The position numbers were made by a program, and so were the translations under genes. A stretch of 64,000 nt of DNA from Corynebacterium kroppenstedtii DSM 44385 (GTDB lineage Bacteria; Actinomycetota; Actinomycetes; Mycobacteriales; Mycobacteriaceae), in NCBI RefSeq assembly GCF_000023145.1, contig NC_012704.1, positions 310,001 through 374,000 on the forward strand, given 5' to 3'. Under the pieces are notes generated by a model. The model saw only the letters and a list, made by a program, of their open reading frames with translations, did no database searches and was not told where the DNA came from. How positions within the stretch are numbered: position 1 is the stretch's first letter; each line of letters opens with the position of its first letter. This document shows positions 26,526-35,175 of the stretch, one piece after another.

Positions 26526-27833
26526 TTACTGGTGGTAGCTGGACAAGAAGTTGCCGAGGCGTTCGATCGCATCTGCCAGATCACGAGCCCACGGGAGAGT
26601 GACAACGCGGAAGTGGTCGGGCTCCGGCCAATTGAATCCGGTGCCTTGGACGAGGTGGATCTTTTCTGCGCGCAAGAGATCAAACATGAATTGTTCGTCG
26701 TCATGAATGTCATAAACATTCCGATCCAATTTGGGGAAGGCATACAAAGCACCCATCGGTTTAACAACCGAAACGCCCGGGATCTCATTGAGCTTTTCGT
26801 ACGCTACATTCCGTTGCTCTAGCAGACGGCCACCGGGGAGTGTGAGGTCGTAGATGGATTGCTTGCCGCCAAGCGCCACCTGAATAGCATGCTGAGCAGG
26901 CACATTGGGGCACAAGCGCGTTGATGCGAGCAAGTCCAGCCCCTCGATGAACCCCTGGGCATGTTCCTTGGGGCCGGTGAGGACCATCCAGCCCGACCGG
27001 TATCCAGCCACACGATATGCCTTGGACAATCCGTTGAATGTGATGCACAGCAGATCAGGTGCGAGAGAAGCGATGCTGATGTGTTCGGCATCGTCGTAAA
27101 GAATCCGGTCGTAGATTTCGTCGGCAAGAATGAGAAGTGAATTCTCGCGGGCGATATCGACAATTTTCTGCAGCGTTTCCCGGCTATAGACAGCCCCAGT
27201 GGGGTTATTCGGGTTAATAACGACAATTGCCTTGGTTTTCGGAGTGACCTTGGCTTTGATGTCCTCGATGTCGGGGTTCCAATTATCGTCCTCGCGACAG
27301 AAATAATGCACAGGTTTTCCGCCGGCCAACGAGGTCGCCGCCGTCCAGAGGGGATAATCGGGGGCGGGAATGAGCACTTCATCACCATCGTCGAGGAGAG
27401 CCTGAGTAGTCATGGTGATGAGCTCAGAGACCCCATTACCCAAGTAGATATCGTCGATATCGGCGCTAGGGAATCCGGGAACTAATTCGTATCGCGTGGC
27501 AATGGCGCGGCGCGCCGGGATGATGCCTTTCGCGGTGCTGTACCCCTGGGCGGTGGGCAGGGCCGCGATCATGTCACGCATGATGACATCGGGTGCCTCG
27601 AAGCCGAAGACCGCCGGGTTACCGGTGTTGAGCTGCAGAATCCTGTGACCATCGGCGATCATGCGTTCTGCTTCGGCATTGACCGGCCCGCGGATTTCGT
27701 AGAGGACGTTGCGCAGTTTGCTGGACTGATCCAGGTGCTTGAGCCGCGGTCGCCCAGTGACCTGGGTCGGGGTCGCGCTGCTGGTGTCGGTGTTTTCTGG
27801 TGCGGGTGTCGCGTTTTTATCGGAAGAGCTCAC
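26526..27833 (-). CDS. alaT: Pyridoxal-phosphate aminotransferase, alanine aminotransferase type
   Basis: This is a fold-type I class I/II aminotransferase of 435 residues. The PLP lysine is K271 in the NGLSKAYRVAGYRSGW motif. NPNNPTGAVYS and LILADEIYDRILYDD supply cofactor contacts (the Asn and the Asp of the DEIY motif), and the late FRVVTLPWARD carries the carboxylate-binding Arg. The N-terminal motif SSKLRNVLYEIRGPVNAEAERM and PDYPLWTAATSLAGG resemble AlaA/AlaT enzymes, which transfer amino groups between alanine, glutamate and related acids. The first ~30 residues are disordered-looking. GTG 27833 has a CATAGT element 9 bases upstream, so it is probably leaderless. Confidence 0.88.
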   Translation of the reverse strand: MSSSDKNATPAPENTDTSSATPTQVTGRPRLKHLDQSSKLRNVLYEIRGPVNAEAERMIADGHRILQLNTGNPAVFGFEAPDVIMRDMIAALPTAQGYSTAKGIIPARRAIATRYELVPGFPSADIDDIYLGNGVSELITMTTQALLDDGDEVLIPAPDYPLWTAATSLAGGKPVHYFCREDDNWNPDIEDIKAKVTPKTKAIVVINPNNPTGAVYSRETLQKIVDIARENSLLILADEIYDRILYDDAEHISIASLAPDLLCITFNGLSKAYRVAGYRSGWMVLTGPKEHAQGFIEGLDLLASTRLCPNVPAQHAIQVALGGKQSIYDLTLPGGRLLEQRNVAYEKLNEIPGVSVVKPMGALYAFPKLDRNVYDIHDDEQFMFDLLRAEKIHLVQGTGFNWPEPDHFRVVTLPWARDLADAIERLGNFLSSYHQ

Positions 27834-27895
27834 CCGACCACTATGCCACGCGTGAGGGGCAAAAGTGTGAATTCGTTTTTAATTACCAATGGTGG

Positions 27896-29416
27896 TTAAT
27901 TGCCGATGTAGATGTGGATATCGTCGTCTTTATTTTCGCAGCGCACGAGCCCGGGTTTAAATTCTTGGCATTCCAGTTTGAATGTCGAATCAGAAATGGG
28001 GCTATCTATGGTTATGCTTCCCCGATCATCCTTCGGGGTGTCGTTATAGACCTGGCGTGCCGTGTCCGCCACGGAGCAATCCCACCCGACCGGGATCGCG
28101 GAGCGCGTGTATTCGCCCGTGCTGCTGCCGCATATTTGAACTTGGCGTGCGTCAAGATCGATATTTTGCCCGATCGATCCTTTGATTGTCTTTCCACCGG
28201 GGGTCGGGAAATTCTGTTGGGGTTGATCAGCTTGATTATCTTCCGACGGAGCGGTGGATGTTTTTTCCGACGAACCAACGGTGAAATTATCGTTATTAGC
28301 CATCCAAATAGCGCCGAATAGTGCCGCAAGAATTAAGACAGCGACGACGAAGACCAGTGCTTTTGCAGGTGTGGTGGCAATCCAGTTCTTGAACTTTTCT
28401 TTCCGCGAGTTTTCTGTGGACTCTTGGTCGGCGTCGGTCTGATCGTTGGAGTGACCGGTATCTGCTTGAACGTTGGCTGCCTTCTTGCTCCCGTCGGAGG
28501 CGCCGCGTGAACCTGCGGAACGGCCAGAGACAGATGAGCCAGAGGCAGCTGCCGATCCCTGAGCTGCAGTGTGAGGCGTCTTGTCGTCTGCTGTGTTTTC
28601 CGACCTGTTGGGCGCTGAGGGAACCTGGCGGTCTTGGTTGCTCTTTTCCTTGCCGACGCTTCCCTGACCGCTGCTTTTACCGGCCGAGCTGTTCTGGGGC
28701 TGAGCCTGGAATGCGTTCCCAACGGGGCGTGACCCGTGCGTCGTGGTGTTAGGTGACGGGTTATATGCGTCGGACGTCACCGTCGACGGTTTGCCGTTTG
28801 TTGATTTTCCCGTCGTCGGGCTACTAATTGCGCCATCCTGATGACGCCCAGAATCCTGCTGTGCGGAATCCGGTTGCGCCGAGTGGTTCGTTTGCGCGGG
28901 GGCGTCAGATTCTGCGGAACCGTCGGCCGATGAGGTCGTGTGGCCATTAGCCTCACGCATCATTTCCGGAGTGATGACAGGAAACCCCGCCGCCCCATTC
29001 GTCGAAAATCCGCTTTTTGTGTCCGGATTGTGTGAATCAACGCCGTGTGATTGAGTCTCGTGCGATTGGTCCTCGTGCGCCTGTGGCTCGTCGAATGCGC
29101 GGTCTTCACTGAGTGAATCATTTTCGGGGAGGACATCGCGAGCAGTGGGAACGTCGGAAAACTCAGCATCGATAGGTGCATTGGTCGAAGAGCTGCGGGA
29201 AGAGCTGGACTCAGTAGTGTCCTGACCTCGTTCTTCCCTTGGAGGCTGAGTTCCCTCTACACGCTGCTCTTGCCCGTGACGTTGTTCTTCCGCACGACGC
29301 TGTTCGAATGAGCTGCCCGAATTGGGCCGGTTTTCTGTGGAAAACTGGTCATTGGGTTGGGTGGAATAGCCTTCCGAATCAGACTGTGAAGTCGGGTCGG
29401 AGGGGGTTGTGCTCAT
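27896..29416 (-). CDS. Long disordered single-pass membrane protein, unknown function
   Basis: The first ~335 residues are Ser/Gln/Asn/Asp-rich low complexity and presumably disordered and cytoplasmic. A basic stretch (SRKEKFKNW) precedes one membrane segment (about 350-372, ALVFVVAVLILAALFGAIWMAN). The C-terminal ~130 residues lie outside: a Thr/Ser/Pro linker, then a small domain with four Cys (QICGSS, GWDCSV, LECQEF, VRCENK). GAGGA precedes the ATG. It is upstream of alaT on the same strand. The arrangement of intracellular tail, anchor and small disulphide-bonded sensor-like domain is typical of envelope-associated proteins, but I recognise no family. Confidence 0.75.
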   Translation of the reverse strand: MSTTPSDPTSQSDSEGYSTQPNDQFSTENRPNSGSSFEQRRAEEQRHGQEQRVEGTQPPREERGQDTTESSSSRSSSTNAPIDAEFSDVPTARDVLPENDSLSEDRAFDEPQAHEDQSHETQSHGVDSHNPDTKSGFSTNGAAGFPVITPEMMREANGHTTSSADGSAESDAPAQTNHSAQPDSAQQDSGRHQDGAISSPTTGKSTNGKPSTVTSDAYNPSPNTTTHGSRPVGNAFQAQPQNSSAGKSSGQGSVGKEKSNQDRQVPSAPNRSENTADDKTPHTAAQGSAAASGSSVSGRSAGSRGASDGSKKAANVQADTGHSNDQTDADQESTENSRKEKFKNWIATTPAKALVFVVAVLILAALFGAIWMANNDNFTVGSSEKTSTAPSEDNQADQPQQNFPTPGGKTIKGSIGQNIDLDARQVQICGSSTGEYTRSAIPVGWDCSVADTARQVYNDTPKDDRGSITIDSPISDSTFKLECQEFKPGLVRCENKDDDIHIYIGN

Positions 29417-29804
29417 TCGTCATCCTCAGGCTGTAAAAGTGATACGGGACAATATACATGCGGGTGCAGGGTCCCACAGTAATAATGCGATAACTAGCTT
29501 AGTGTTTTTGTATGCGCGGCGTGAATGGCCGGGTGCGGCCTCGTCCTCGTTGGCCTCGCTGGTCGCAGCGGGAAAATGGCATCGCTTATCAAACGTCGGC
29601 ACGTTTCTCGTTCCCGATTGCTCGCTGTACTTTCTACCGAGATATAAGAATTCCTAGTAAACTTTATTGTGACGAGGCTCGTGCATGGGTTTTCACTAGC
29701 CCATGTACCAGCCATCCGGTATTCCTCGGGCATGACTGTGGTGGAAGAGCAACGCAGTTTCCTCATCAGTGGCCCGTTGTAAAAATATGAGAAAGGTTTG
29801 ACTG
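29417..29804. other. Non-coding gap before the GlsB/YeaQ gene
   Basis: I see no convincing gene. Open frames on both strands here lack family features and ribosome sites. AT-rich sequence with -10-like TATAAG and TAAACT near 29645-29665 may drive the next gene, which would leave a leader of over 130 bases. Confidence 0.5.
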
Positions 29805-30098
29805 ATGAACGAAGTTATTTTGGCTGCGGCATCCGCTCCACCGCTCGGAATTATTGGGTGGGTCATTATCGGTGGCCTCGCCGGATGGATCGCATCGAAG
29901 ATCATGGGTACCGACGCTCAAATGGGCGTCCCGCTCAATATCATCGTGGGTATTATCGGCGGTTTCCTCGGAGGATGGCTGCTCGGTGCAGTTGGATTTG
30001 ATGTCGAAGGTGGAGGAAAGTTCTTCAGCTTCCTTACCTGTTTGCTTGGTGCGGTAATCCTCTTGTGGATTGTTGGCCTAGTGACCAAAAAGAAGTAG
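29805..30098 (+). CDS. GlsB/YeaQ/YmgE family stress-response membrane protein
   Basis: This small 97-residue protein has three hydrophobic segments: IIGWVIIGGLAGWIASKIM, IIVGIIGGFLGGWLLGAVGF and FLTCLLGAVILLWIVGLV, ending in KKK. The phrase GWIIIGGLAGWIA...G.....I.VGIIGGFLGG is the family signature (transglycosylase-associated, Pfam name). Members are often induced in stress or stationary phase; no enzymatic role is known. GAGAAAGG precedes the ATG. Confidence 0.9.
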   Translation: MNEVILAAASAPPLGIIGWVIIGGLAGWIASKIMGTDAQMGVPLNIIVGIIGGFLGGWLLGAVGFDVEGGGKFFSFLTCLLGAVILLWIVGLVTKKK

Positions 30099-30397
30099 AG
30101 GATAAAAACGTAGGGCGTTGGCTTTACACCGCGTCGCATAAGGGCGTAAGCGTAAGGCCTTGAGTTAGCGCCTGAGTACATACTCAACGAGCCCGGAGCT
30201 AGAGTCGATCTAGTTCCGGGCTCGTAGTGTTTGCTTATGAGGTATTACATAGTCAACGGAATTCAGTACTCACCGTGACTGGCCATTGGGTGATCCAGCA
30301 TTGTGATGATCCAGAATTGGAAATTATCTCAGAGCGGCGCATAGTGAATTTTTCTTCTACCAAACGTAGGTGAGGGGATCGGTTAACACGATGTCTG
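30099..30397. other. Intergenic region with terminator
   Basis: It holds the strong hairpin listed separately and an imperfect HAIR-like pair (30171-30188) whose 4-base spacer is too short for HspR. Nothing else is evident. Confidence 0.5.
30188..30224 (+). terminator. Strong 16-bp hairpin
   Basis: CGAGCCCGGAGCTAGA (30188-30203) pairs with TCTAGTTCCGGGCTCG (30209-30224), with one G-U pair and a 5-base loop. It is 90 bases after the GlsB/YeaQ stop and is followed by TAGTGTTTGC. Probable terminator, possibly bidirectional. Confidence 0.65.
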
Positions 30398-31015
30398 GTG
30401 AATGCATGCCGGGTGAATGCTATGTCTAGGGCGAGAATGTACCGGAACGCCGGCGCCCGCTATCTCGTCGACTATGTATCGTCCGCGGCCAAACAATGTT
30501 CCTTTCGTTCCCATCATGCGTCGATCCATCATCAAGCTTCGGGCGTTCGCCGTCGAGTTGATAGTTCCACGATTAAAAAATGGTTGGTGAGTAAATTCGC
30601 ATTCAATAAGGATCATGATTGCTTTTCACACGAGAAAAAGCGTCACAGGTATTTAGGTGCCGGCCGTCGTGCTGATTGTGTACTGGCGGGAATCCTGTTT
30701 GTCATGGGCGCTGCCCTCATTCCGTGGATGGCCATTCTGCTGTTTACGATGCCATTCCCCGGCGTCCTCGGCTGGATTGCGTTGGATTGCGCAGAAATAG
30801 CCGCCCTGTGGACCAGCGCTTGGTGGGTGCTGAAGCGTCGGCTCCACGCGGCTGCGGGTTTGTGGGGTGTCTGCGCTTTATTGCTTGTCGACGCAATTGC
30901 CGACGTGACCACGTCGTTTCCGAATATCGGGAGCGCGGTTGTGACTATCTCGGTCGAGTTGTTCGTGAGTGGCTGGGCCGCATGGTGTGCTTACGCATGG
31001 GGAAAGAGTGTGTGA
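30398..31015 (+). CDS. Small four-segment membrane protein, unknown
   Basis: The C-terminal ~115 residues contain four hydrophobic segments (CVLAGILFVMGAALIPWMAILLF; WIALDCAEIAALWTSAWWVL; GLWGVCALLLVDAIADV; VVTISVELFVSGWAAWCAYAW), so the gene is probably real. The first ~65-90 residues are basic and not protein-like, and I cannot place the start. GTG 30398 gives 205 residues and GTG 30587 gives 142; neither has a clear ribosome site. Treat only the part from about 30650 onward as reliable. No family recognised. Confidence 0.5.
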   Translation: MNACRVNAMSRARMYRNAGARYLVDYVSSAAKQCSFRSHHASIHHQASGVRRRVDSSTIKKWLVSKFAFNKDHDCFSHEKKRHRYLGAGRRADCVLAGILFVMGAALIPWMAILLFTMPFPGVLGWIALDCAEIAALWTSAWWVLKRRLHAAAGLWGVCALLLVDAIADVTTSFPNIGSAVVTISVELFVSGWAAWCAYAWGKSV

Positions 31016-31126
31016 GTGTGGGGAGGTCTTTTACGCGTGTGATAAGGCCATTCGCGTGACGTAGAGACCGTTTACGTTCGGAGTAAAAAGGCGTAAGTGT
31101 GGAATGAGAGCGCAGGAGGTAAAGCC

Positions 31127-31552
31127 ATGATCACGACGGAAAAGATCCACGACCAGCCGGCGGAGGGGGAGGGGACGCGGATCCTCGTGGATCGTCTCTG
31201 GCCGCGCGGGGTGAAGAAGGCCACAGCGCCGGTTGATGAATGGTTGAAGGGCCTTGCTCCTTCGCCGGAGCTGCGAAAAGACTGGGGACACGATCCAGCG
31301 CGCTTTTCCGAATTCGCCGACAGATATCGCTCTGAGCTGGATGAACGTCTGGCCGCCTATAAAGACACCGACACATCGGGTGACGACGGCGACAGCTCGG
31401 GTTCCGACTCCGATTCGGAGGTTTCTCAGGTGGGGGAGATGCGCGATCGGGCAGCGTCGGGGGAAAACATCATCTTGGTCTTTGCTGCAAAAGACCGTGT
31501 GTTTAACCATGCCGTCGTTTTGAAAGCGTGGCTTGACGAGCACACGCGTTAA
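31127..31552 (+). CDS. DUF488 family protein
   Basis: The N-terminus carries the family signature: T-R-I-L-V-D-R-L-W-P-R-G-V-K-K, then DEWLKGLAPSPELRKDWGHDPARFSEFADRYRSEL, and the C-terminal NIILVFAAKDRVFNHAVVLKAWL. An Asp/Ser-rich insert of about 20 residues (DTDTSGDDGDSSGSDSDSE) sits before the last strand. ATG 31127 has AGGAGG 10 bases upstream, so I prefer it to the longer frame that begins at 31097. Length 141. The biochemical role of the family is not established. Confidence 0.88.
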   Translation: MITTEKIHDQPAEGEGTRILVDRLWPRGVKKATAPVDEWLKGLAPSPELRKDWGHDPARFSEFADRYRSELDERLAAYKDTDTSGDDGDSSGSDSDSEVSQVGEMRDRAASGENIILVFAAKDRVFNHAVVLKAWLDEHTR

Positions 31553-31798
31553 TGATGGGTACGCACCGGCGATAATCCTCCGTTTCGCACTAAAACCTTC
31601 CCACGAAGGCTCAACCGCGCGCAGGAGACGTCGGTTATGTGTTTGGGAAAGGCGCGGAGCGCCGTTCATACACACGGGAACGCGCGAAAAACGTCGGCTC
31701 GGAGCGTCGGCTATACATCGGTTATATGTACAGAAAGACACATCCACACATCAAAAACGCCACCTTGACCAGCGTCGATAAGAAAAGTTGAGTTGTGT
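31553..31798. other. Gap between DUF488 gene and dnaK promoter
   Basis: There is no convincing gene. The stretch has several CGTCGGYTAT-like words (near 31628, 31690-31725) of unknown meaning. Confidence 0.4.
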
Positions 31799-31824
31799 GG
31801 AATAACTTTGAGCACGACGTCGTT
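31799..31824 (+). promoter_or_regulatory. SigH-type promoter of dnaK
   Basis: GGAAT (31799-31803) and GTT (31822-31824, in CGTTA) are separated by 18 bases, matching the actinobacterial SigH/SigR consensus. The same elements and spacing recur before dnaJ and clpB. A HAIR operator begins 17 bases downstream. Confidence 0.75.
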
Positions 31825-31841
31825 ACATCTAATGTCGCAAG

Positions 31842-31862
31842 GTTGAGCGAGTAAGACTCAAG
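31842..31862. promoter_or_regulatory. HAIR operator 1 of dnaK (HspR site)
   Basis: GTTGAGC-N7-ACTCAAG fits the HAIR consensus CTTGAGT-N7-ACTCAAG at 12 of 14 positions. It should bind HspR, encoded in this window, and repress dnaK-grpE. Confidence 0.85.
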
Positions 31863-31867
31863 TTAGC

Positions 31868-31896
31868 TTGACAAGCCTGAGTCTTCTGGGTCAGAC
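31868..31896 (+). promoter_or_regulatory. Second, housekeeping-like dnaK promoter
   Basis: TTGACA (31868-31873) and TCAGAC (31891-31896) are 17 bases apart, between the two HAIR sites. The -35 is perfect, the -10 is poor. It may give basal transcription under HspR control. Confidence 0.45.
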
Positions 31897-31907
31897 TGTG
31901 ACAGGTC

Positions 31908-31928
31908 GTTGAGTCTGATTCACTCAGC
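31908..31928. promoter_or_regulatory. HAIR operator 2 of dnaK (HspR site)
   Basis: GTTGAGT-N7-ACTCAGC matches the HAIR consensus at 12 of 14 positions and lies 66 bases downstream of the first site. Confidence 0.8.
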
Positions 31929-32047
31929 CTCACACAAATACGTAGATGCTCCGGGTGAGATCACGGGCAGGACCGCCGGCGAGAGCCGAGAGTGATCGCC
32001 GAATGATCCGCCGGGCACAACAAATGTAACGAAAGGAAACACAGATA

Positions 32048-33928
32048 ATGGGACGTGCAGTTGGAATTGACTTGGGTACTACGAACTCAGTGGTATCCGT
32101 TTTGGAAGGTGGAGACCCCACCGTTATCGCTAACTCCGAGGGCTCGCGGACGACGCCGTCGGTTGTAGCTTTTTCAAAGAACGGCGAGGTGCTCGTTGGG
32201 CAGTCGGCAAAGAACCAGGCCGTGACCAACGTTGACCGCACTATTCGCTCGGTCAAGCGCCACATCGGCGACGACTCCTGGAATGTCGATATTGACGACA
32301 AGAAGTACACGGCGCAGGAGATTTCCGCCCGTATTCTTCAAAAACTGAAGAGAGACGCTGAGAGCTACCTCGGCGAGGACGTGACCGACGCCGTTATTAC
32401 CGTCCCGGCTTACTTCTCCGACGCTCAGCGTCAGGCCACGAAGGACGCTGGCCAGATTGCAGGCCTCAACGTGCTTCGTATTGTGAACGAGCCGACGGCT
32501 GCCGCGCTGGCATACGGCCTTGAAAAGGGCGAAGACGACCAGACCATTCTGGTGTACGACCTCGGTGGCGGTACCTTCGACGTCTCCCTCCTGGAGATCG
32601 GCGAGGGTGTTGTTGAGGTCCGCGCAACCAACGGTGACAACAAGCTCGGTGGCGATGACTGGGATCAGCGCATCGTTGACTGGCTGACCGACAAGTTCAA
32701 GTCTTCACACGGCATTGACCTGACCAAGGACAAGATGGCTATGCAGCGTCTGCGTGAGGCTGCTGAGAAAGCCAAGATTGAGCTTTCTTCCTCACAGCAG
32801 ACCAGCATCAACCTGCCGTACATCACGGTCGACGAGGACAAGAACCCGCTCTTCCTCGACGAGACGCTGAGCCGCACGGAATTCCAGCGCATTACCCAGG
32901 ATCTCCTGGACCGCACTCGTAAGCCGTTCCAGCAGGTTCTTTCCGACGCCGGCATTTCCGTTTCCGACATCGACCACGTGGTTCTCGTCGGTGGTTCGAC
33001 CCGTATGCCGGCCGTGACCGACCTGGTCAAGGAACTGACAGGCGGTAAAGAGCCGAACAAGGGCGTTAACCCGGACGAGGTTGTCGCTGTCGGTGCTGCT
33101 CTGCAGGCCGGTGTGCTGCGCGGCGAGGTCAAGGACGTTCTGCTTCTGGATGTCACCCCGCTATCCCTCGGTATTGAAACCAAGGGCGGCGTGATGACCA
33201 AGCTCATCGAACGCAACACGACCATCCCGACGAAGCGCTCCGAGACCTTCACCACGGCGGAAGACAACCAGCCTTCCGTGCAGATCCAGGTCTTCCAGGG
33301 CGAGCGCGAGATGGCGTCGGCTAACAAACTGCTCGGCTCCTTCGAGTTGGGCGGAATTGCGCCGGCTCCGCGTGGTATCCCGCAGATCGAGGTCACGTTC
33401 GACATTGACGCCAACGGCATTGTCCACGTCACCGCGAAGGACAAGGGCACCGGCAAGGAAAACACCATTAAGATCCAGGACGGTTCTGGCCTGTCCCAGG
33501 ACGAGATCGATCGCATGGTGAAAGACGCCGAGGCTCACGCGGAAGAGGACAAGAAGCGTCGCGAGGAGCAGGAAGTTCGCAACTCTGCGGAGTCCATGGT
33601 TTACCAGACCCGCAAGTTCGTCGACGACAACAAGGAGAAGGTCTCCCAGGACATCCAGGACAAGGTTGAGGAAGCCGCCAAGGGTGTCGACGAAGCCCTG
33701 AAGGGTGACGACATCGAGGCCATCAAGTCCGCTGTTGAGAAGCTGTCCGCGGAGTCTCAGGAGATGGGCAAGTCCCTCTACGAGTCCGAGGCTGCCAACG
33801 GTGGAACTACCGGTGGCGCCGCAGGTGCCGCGGGTGCTGCGGGCGCCGACGCAGGATCTGACAACTCCGACCCCAACGTTGTTGACGCCGAGGTAGTCGA
33901 CGAAGACAAGAAGGATGATGACAAGTGA
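32048..33928 (+). CDS. dnaK: Chaperone protein DnaK (Hsp70)
   Basis: This ATP-dependent cytoplasmic chaperone also serves as HspR co-repressor in actinobacteria. The N-terminal [17 protein letters not shown], the phosphate-2 loop [17 protein letters not shown], adenosine motif [12 protein letters not shown] and linker [15 protein letters not shown] are all intact. The substrate-binding domain follows, then a Gly/Ala-rich segment and an acidic tail ending DEDKKDDDK. Length 626. The ATG has GAAAGGAAA upstream. grpE overlaps the stop by 4 bases (GTGA). Expression should respond to SigH and HspR through the sites listed upstream. Confidence 0.98.
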   Translation: MGRAVGIDLGTTNSVVSVLEGGDPTVIANSEGSRTTPSVVAFSKNGEVLVGQSAKNQAVTNVDRTIRSVKRHIGDDSWNVDIDDKKYTAQEISARILQKLKRDAESYLGEDVTDAVITVPAYFSDAQRQATKDAGQIAGLNVLRIVNEPTAAALAYGLEKGEDDQTILVYDLGGGTFDVSLLEIGEGVVEVRATNGDNKLGGDDWDQRIVDWLTDKFKSSHGIDLTKDKMAMQRLREAAEKAKIELSSSQQTSINLPYITVDEDKNPLFLDETLSRTEFQRITQDLLDRTRKPFQQVLSDAGISVSDIDHVVLVGGSTRMPAVTDLVKELTGGKEPNKGVNPDEVVAVGAALQAGVLRGEVKDVLLLDVTPLSLGIETKGGVMTKLIERNTTIPTKRSETFTTAEDNQPSVQIQVFQGEREMASANKLLGSFELGGIAPAPRGIPQIEVTFDIDANGIVHVTAKDKGTGKENTIKIQDGSGLSQDEIDRMVKDAEAHAEEDKKRREEQEVRNSAESMVYQTRKFVDDNKEKVSQDIQDKVEEAAKGVDEALKGDDIEAIKSAVEKLSAESQEMGKSLYESEAANGGTTGGAAGAAGAAGADAGSDNSDPNVVDAEVVDEDKKDDDK

Positions 33929-34662
33929 GTCTAGGCAACGACATGCCCGATGACCCGGGTGCGCCGGCCAACACAGACCCCGAAGGCGCATCCCCCAACG
34001 AGGCCGAAGCTGCGGTTGACGAAGCTCGCCTCGCGCAGGAAACGCCCGACGGAGACGCTCCGGAAGGGGCCGTCGACGGTGAGAACGTTGCCGAAGAGCT
34101 TGACGACATCGACGCTGAAGTAGATGGTCTTCAAGACGATCCCGACGTAGCGGTTGAATCCGCCGAGGATGACGCAGCCCGTGATCTCCAGGACGAGGGG
34201 CAAGAGCCCGTTGATGACGGCGCTGGTGCTGGTGTCGCGTCCCCCGTCGAGAAGCAACTCGAAGAAATGACCGCCGATCTGAAGCGAGTCTCCGCCGAGT
34301 ACACCAACTACCGGCGTCGGGCTGAGCGCGATCGGGCGGCCACATTCGAGCTGGCCAAGGCGCAAGTCGCGAGTGACCTCCTGCCCATGGCGGATGACTT
34401 CGACCTCGCGGAAAAGCACGGCGATTTGAAAGAGGAAGGGCCACTGAAGGTCTTCTCGGACAAATTCACCAAGCTGATTGCGGATCTGGGTGTTGAAAAG
34501 TTTGGCCAGGAAGGCGATGCTTTCGACCCCAACTTCCACGAGGCCGTTCAAGACATGTCATCTGGCGACGAGAAAATCGTGGCGACGGTTCTGCGCGCCG
34601 GGTACCGAATGGGTGACCGCGTGTTGCGAACAGCAATGGTCGTGATCGGCGACCCAGCGTGA
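33925..34662 (+). CDS. grpE: Nucleotide exchange factor GrpE
   Basis: It releases ADP from DnaK. The first ~105 residues are highly acidic and disordered-looking, longer than in most GrpEs. A coiled-coil ([55 protein letters not shown]) then leads into the C-terminal beta domain, ending [20 protein letters not shown], the family signature. Length 245. The GTG start overlaps the dnaK stop, so translation is coupled. A strong terminator follows, and dnaJ is not next, unlike the usual actinobacterial order. Confidence 0.95.
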   Translation: MSLGNDMPDDPGAPANTDPEGASPNEAEAAVDEARLAQETPDGDAPEGAVDGENVAEELDDIDAEVDGLQDDPDVAVESAEDDAARDLQDEGQEPVDDGAGAGVASPVEKQLEEMTADLKRVSAEYTNYRRRAERDRAATFELAKAQVASDLLPMADDFDLAEKHGDLKEEGPLKVFSDKFTKLIADLGVEKFGQEGDAFDPNFHEAVQDMSSGDEKIVATVLRAGYRMGDRVLRTAMVVIGDPA

Positions 34663-34721
34663 TTGGACCGGCCCTGACCATGGGTCATCGTGAGTAACCC
34701 TTATCTTTAGCTCTTATCTTT

Positions 34722-34754
34722 AGCCCGGGTGGTTAATAGCCGCCCGGGCTTTTT
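34722..34754 (+). terminator. Rho-independent terminator after grpE
   Basis: AGCCCGGGTGG (34722-34732) pairs with CCGCCCGGGCT (34740-34750) over a 7-base loop, followed by TTTTT. It ends the dnaK-grpE transcript 60 bases past the stop. Confidence 0.9.
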
Positions 34755-35175
34755 CATGCGGTGATTAGCGTTGGGGCTGGACGAGTGCAGCCCGTTGCTC
34801 GTGCCTGCTTTGTCCCCGTCGTCCTCCTCGTAGTGCCCCGTAGCGCCCTGTAGTACGCAGAATTGCAGCCCTAGTAGCTTACTGAAACAAAATATCCTTC
34901 ACTGGCGAAGTAAATAGAGTCCCGGGCATACTATGTGCACGGCTGGCCCAATCGTCGGCAGTACATATAGGCGTCTGCGTGGAGCGTAATTCTTAGGTGC
35001 AATTCCTAGGTGCGAGGCCGATCCTGCGATGGCCGCCATAAAACGTGGCGTGGTCGTTGTACAAAACGGGTGAAGCCACCGTCCCTTTTTGGTATGGTCA
35101 CCTTTCACAATTAACTCCGCGCAGTGAGCCACTAGTTTCCCGCCTAGTTATCAGTTCCCCAATGATGGAAGCTTT
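34755..35175. other. Gap between the grpE terminator and the EIIC-like gene
   Basis: No gene or recognisable riboswitch is seen. TATGGT near 35092 may be the -10 of the next gene. The rest shows no feature I can support. Confidence 0.4.

Noticed and set aside
29494..29790. Small open frames on both strands before the GlsB/YeaQ gene
   Set aside because: No ribosome sites, protein-like composition or hydrophobic pattern; treated as non-coding.
30171..30188. HAIR-like CCTGAGT/ACTCAAC pair
   Set aside because: The spacer is 4 bases instead of 7, so HspR would not fit; it more likely belongs to the terminator region.
34860..35175. Possible riboswitch (for example TPP) upstream of the EIIC-like gene
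   Set aside because: None of the conserved aptamer words were found.
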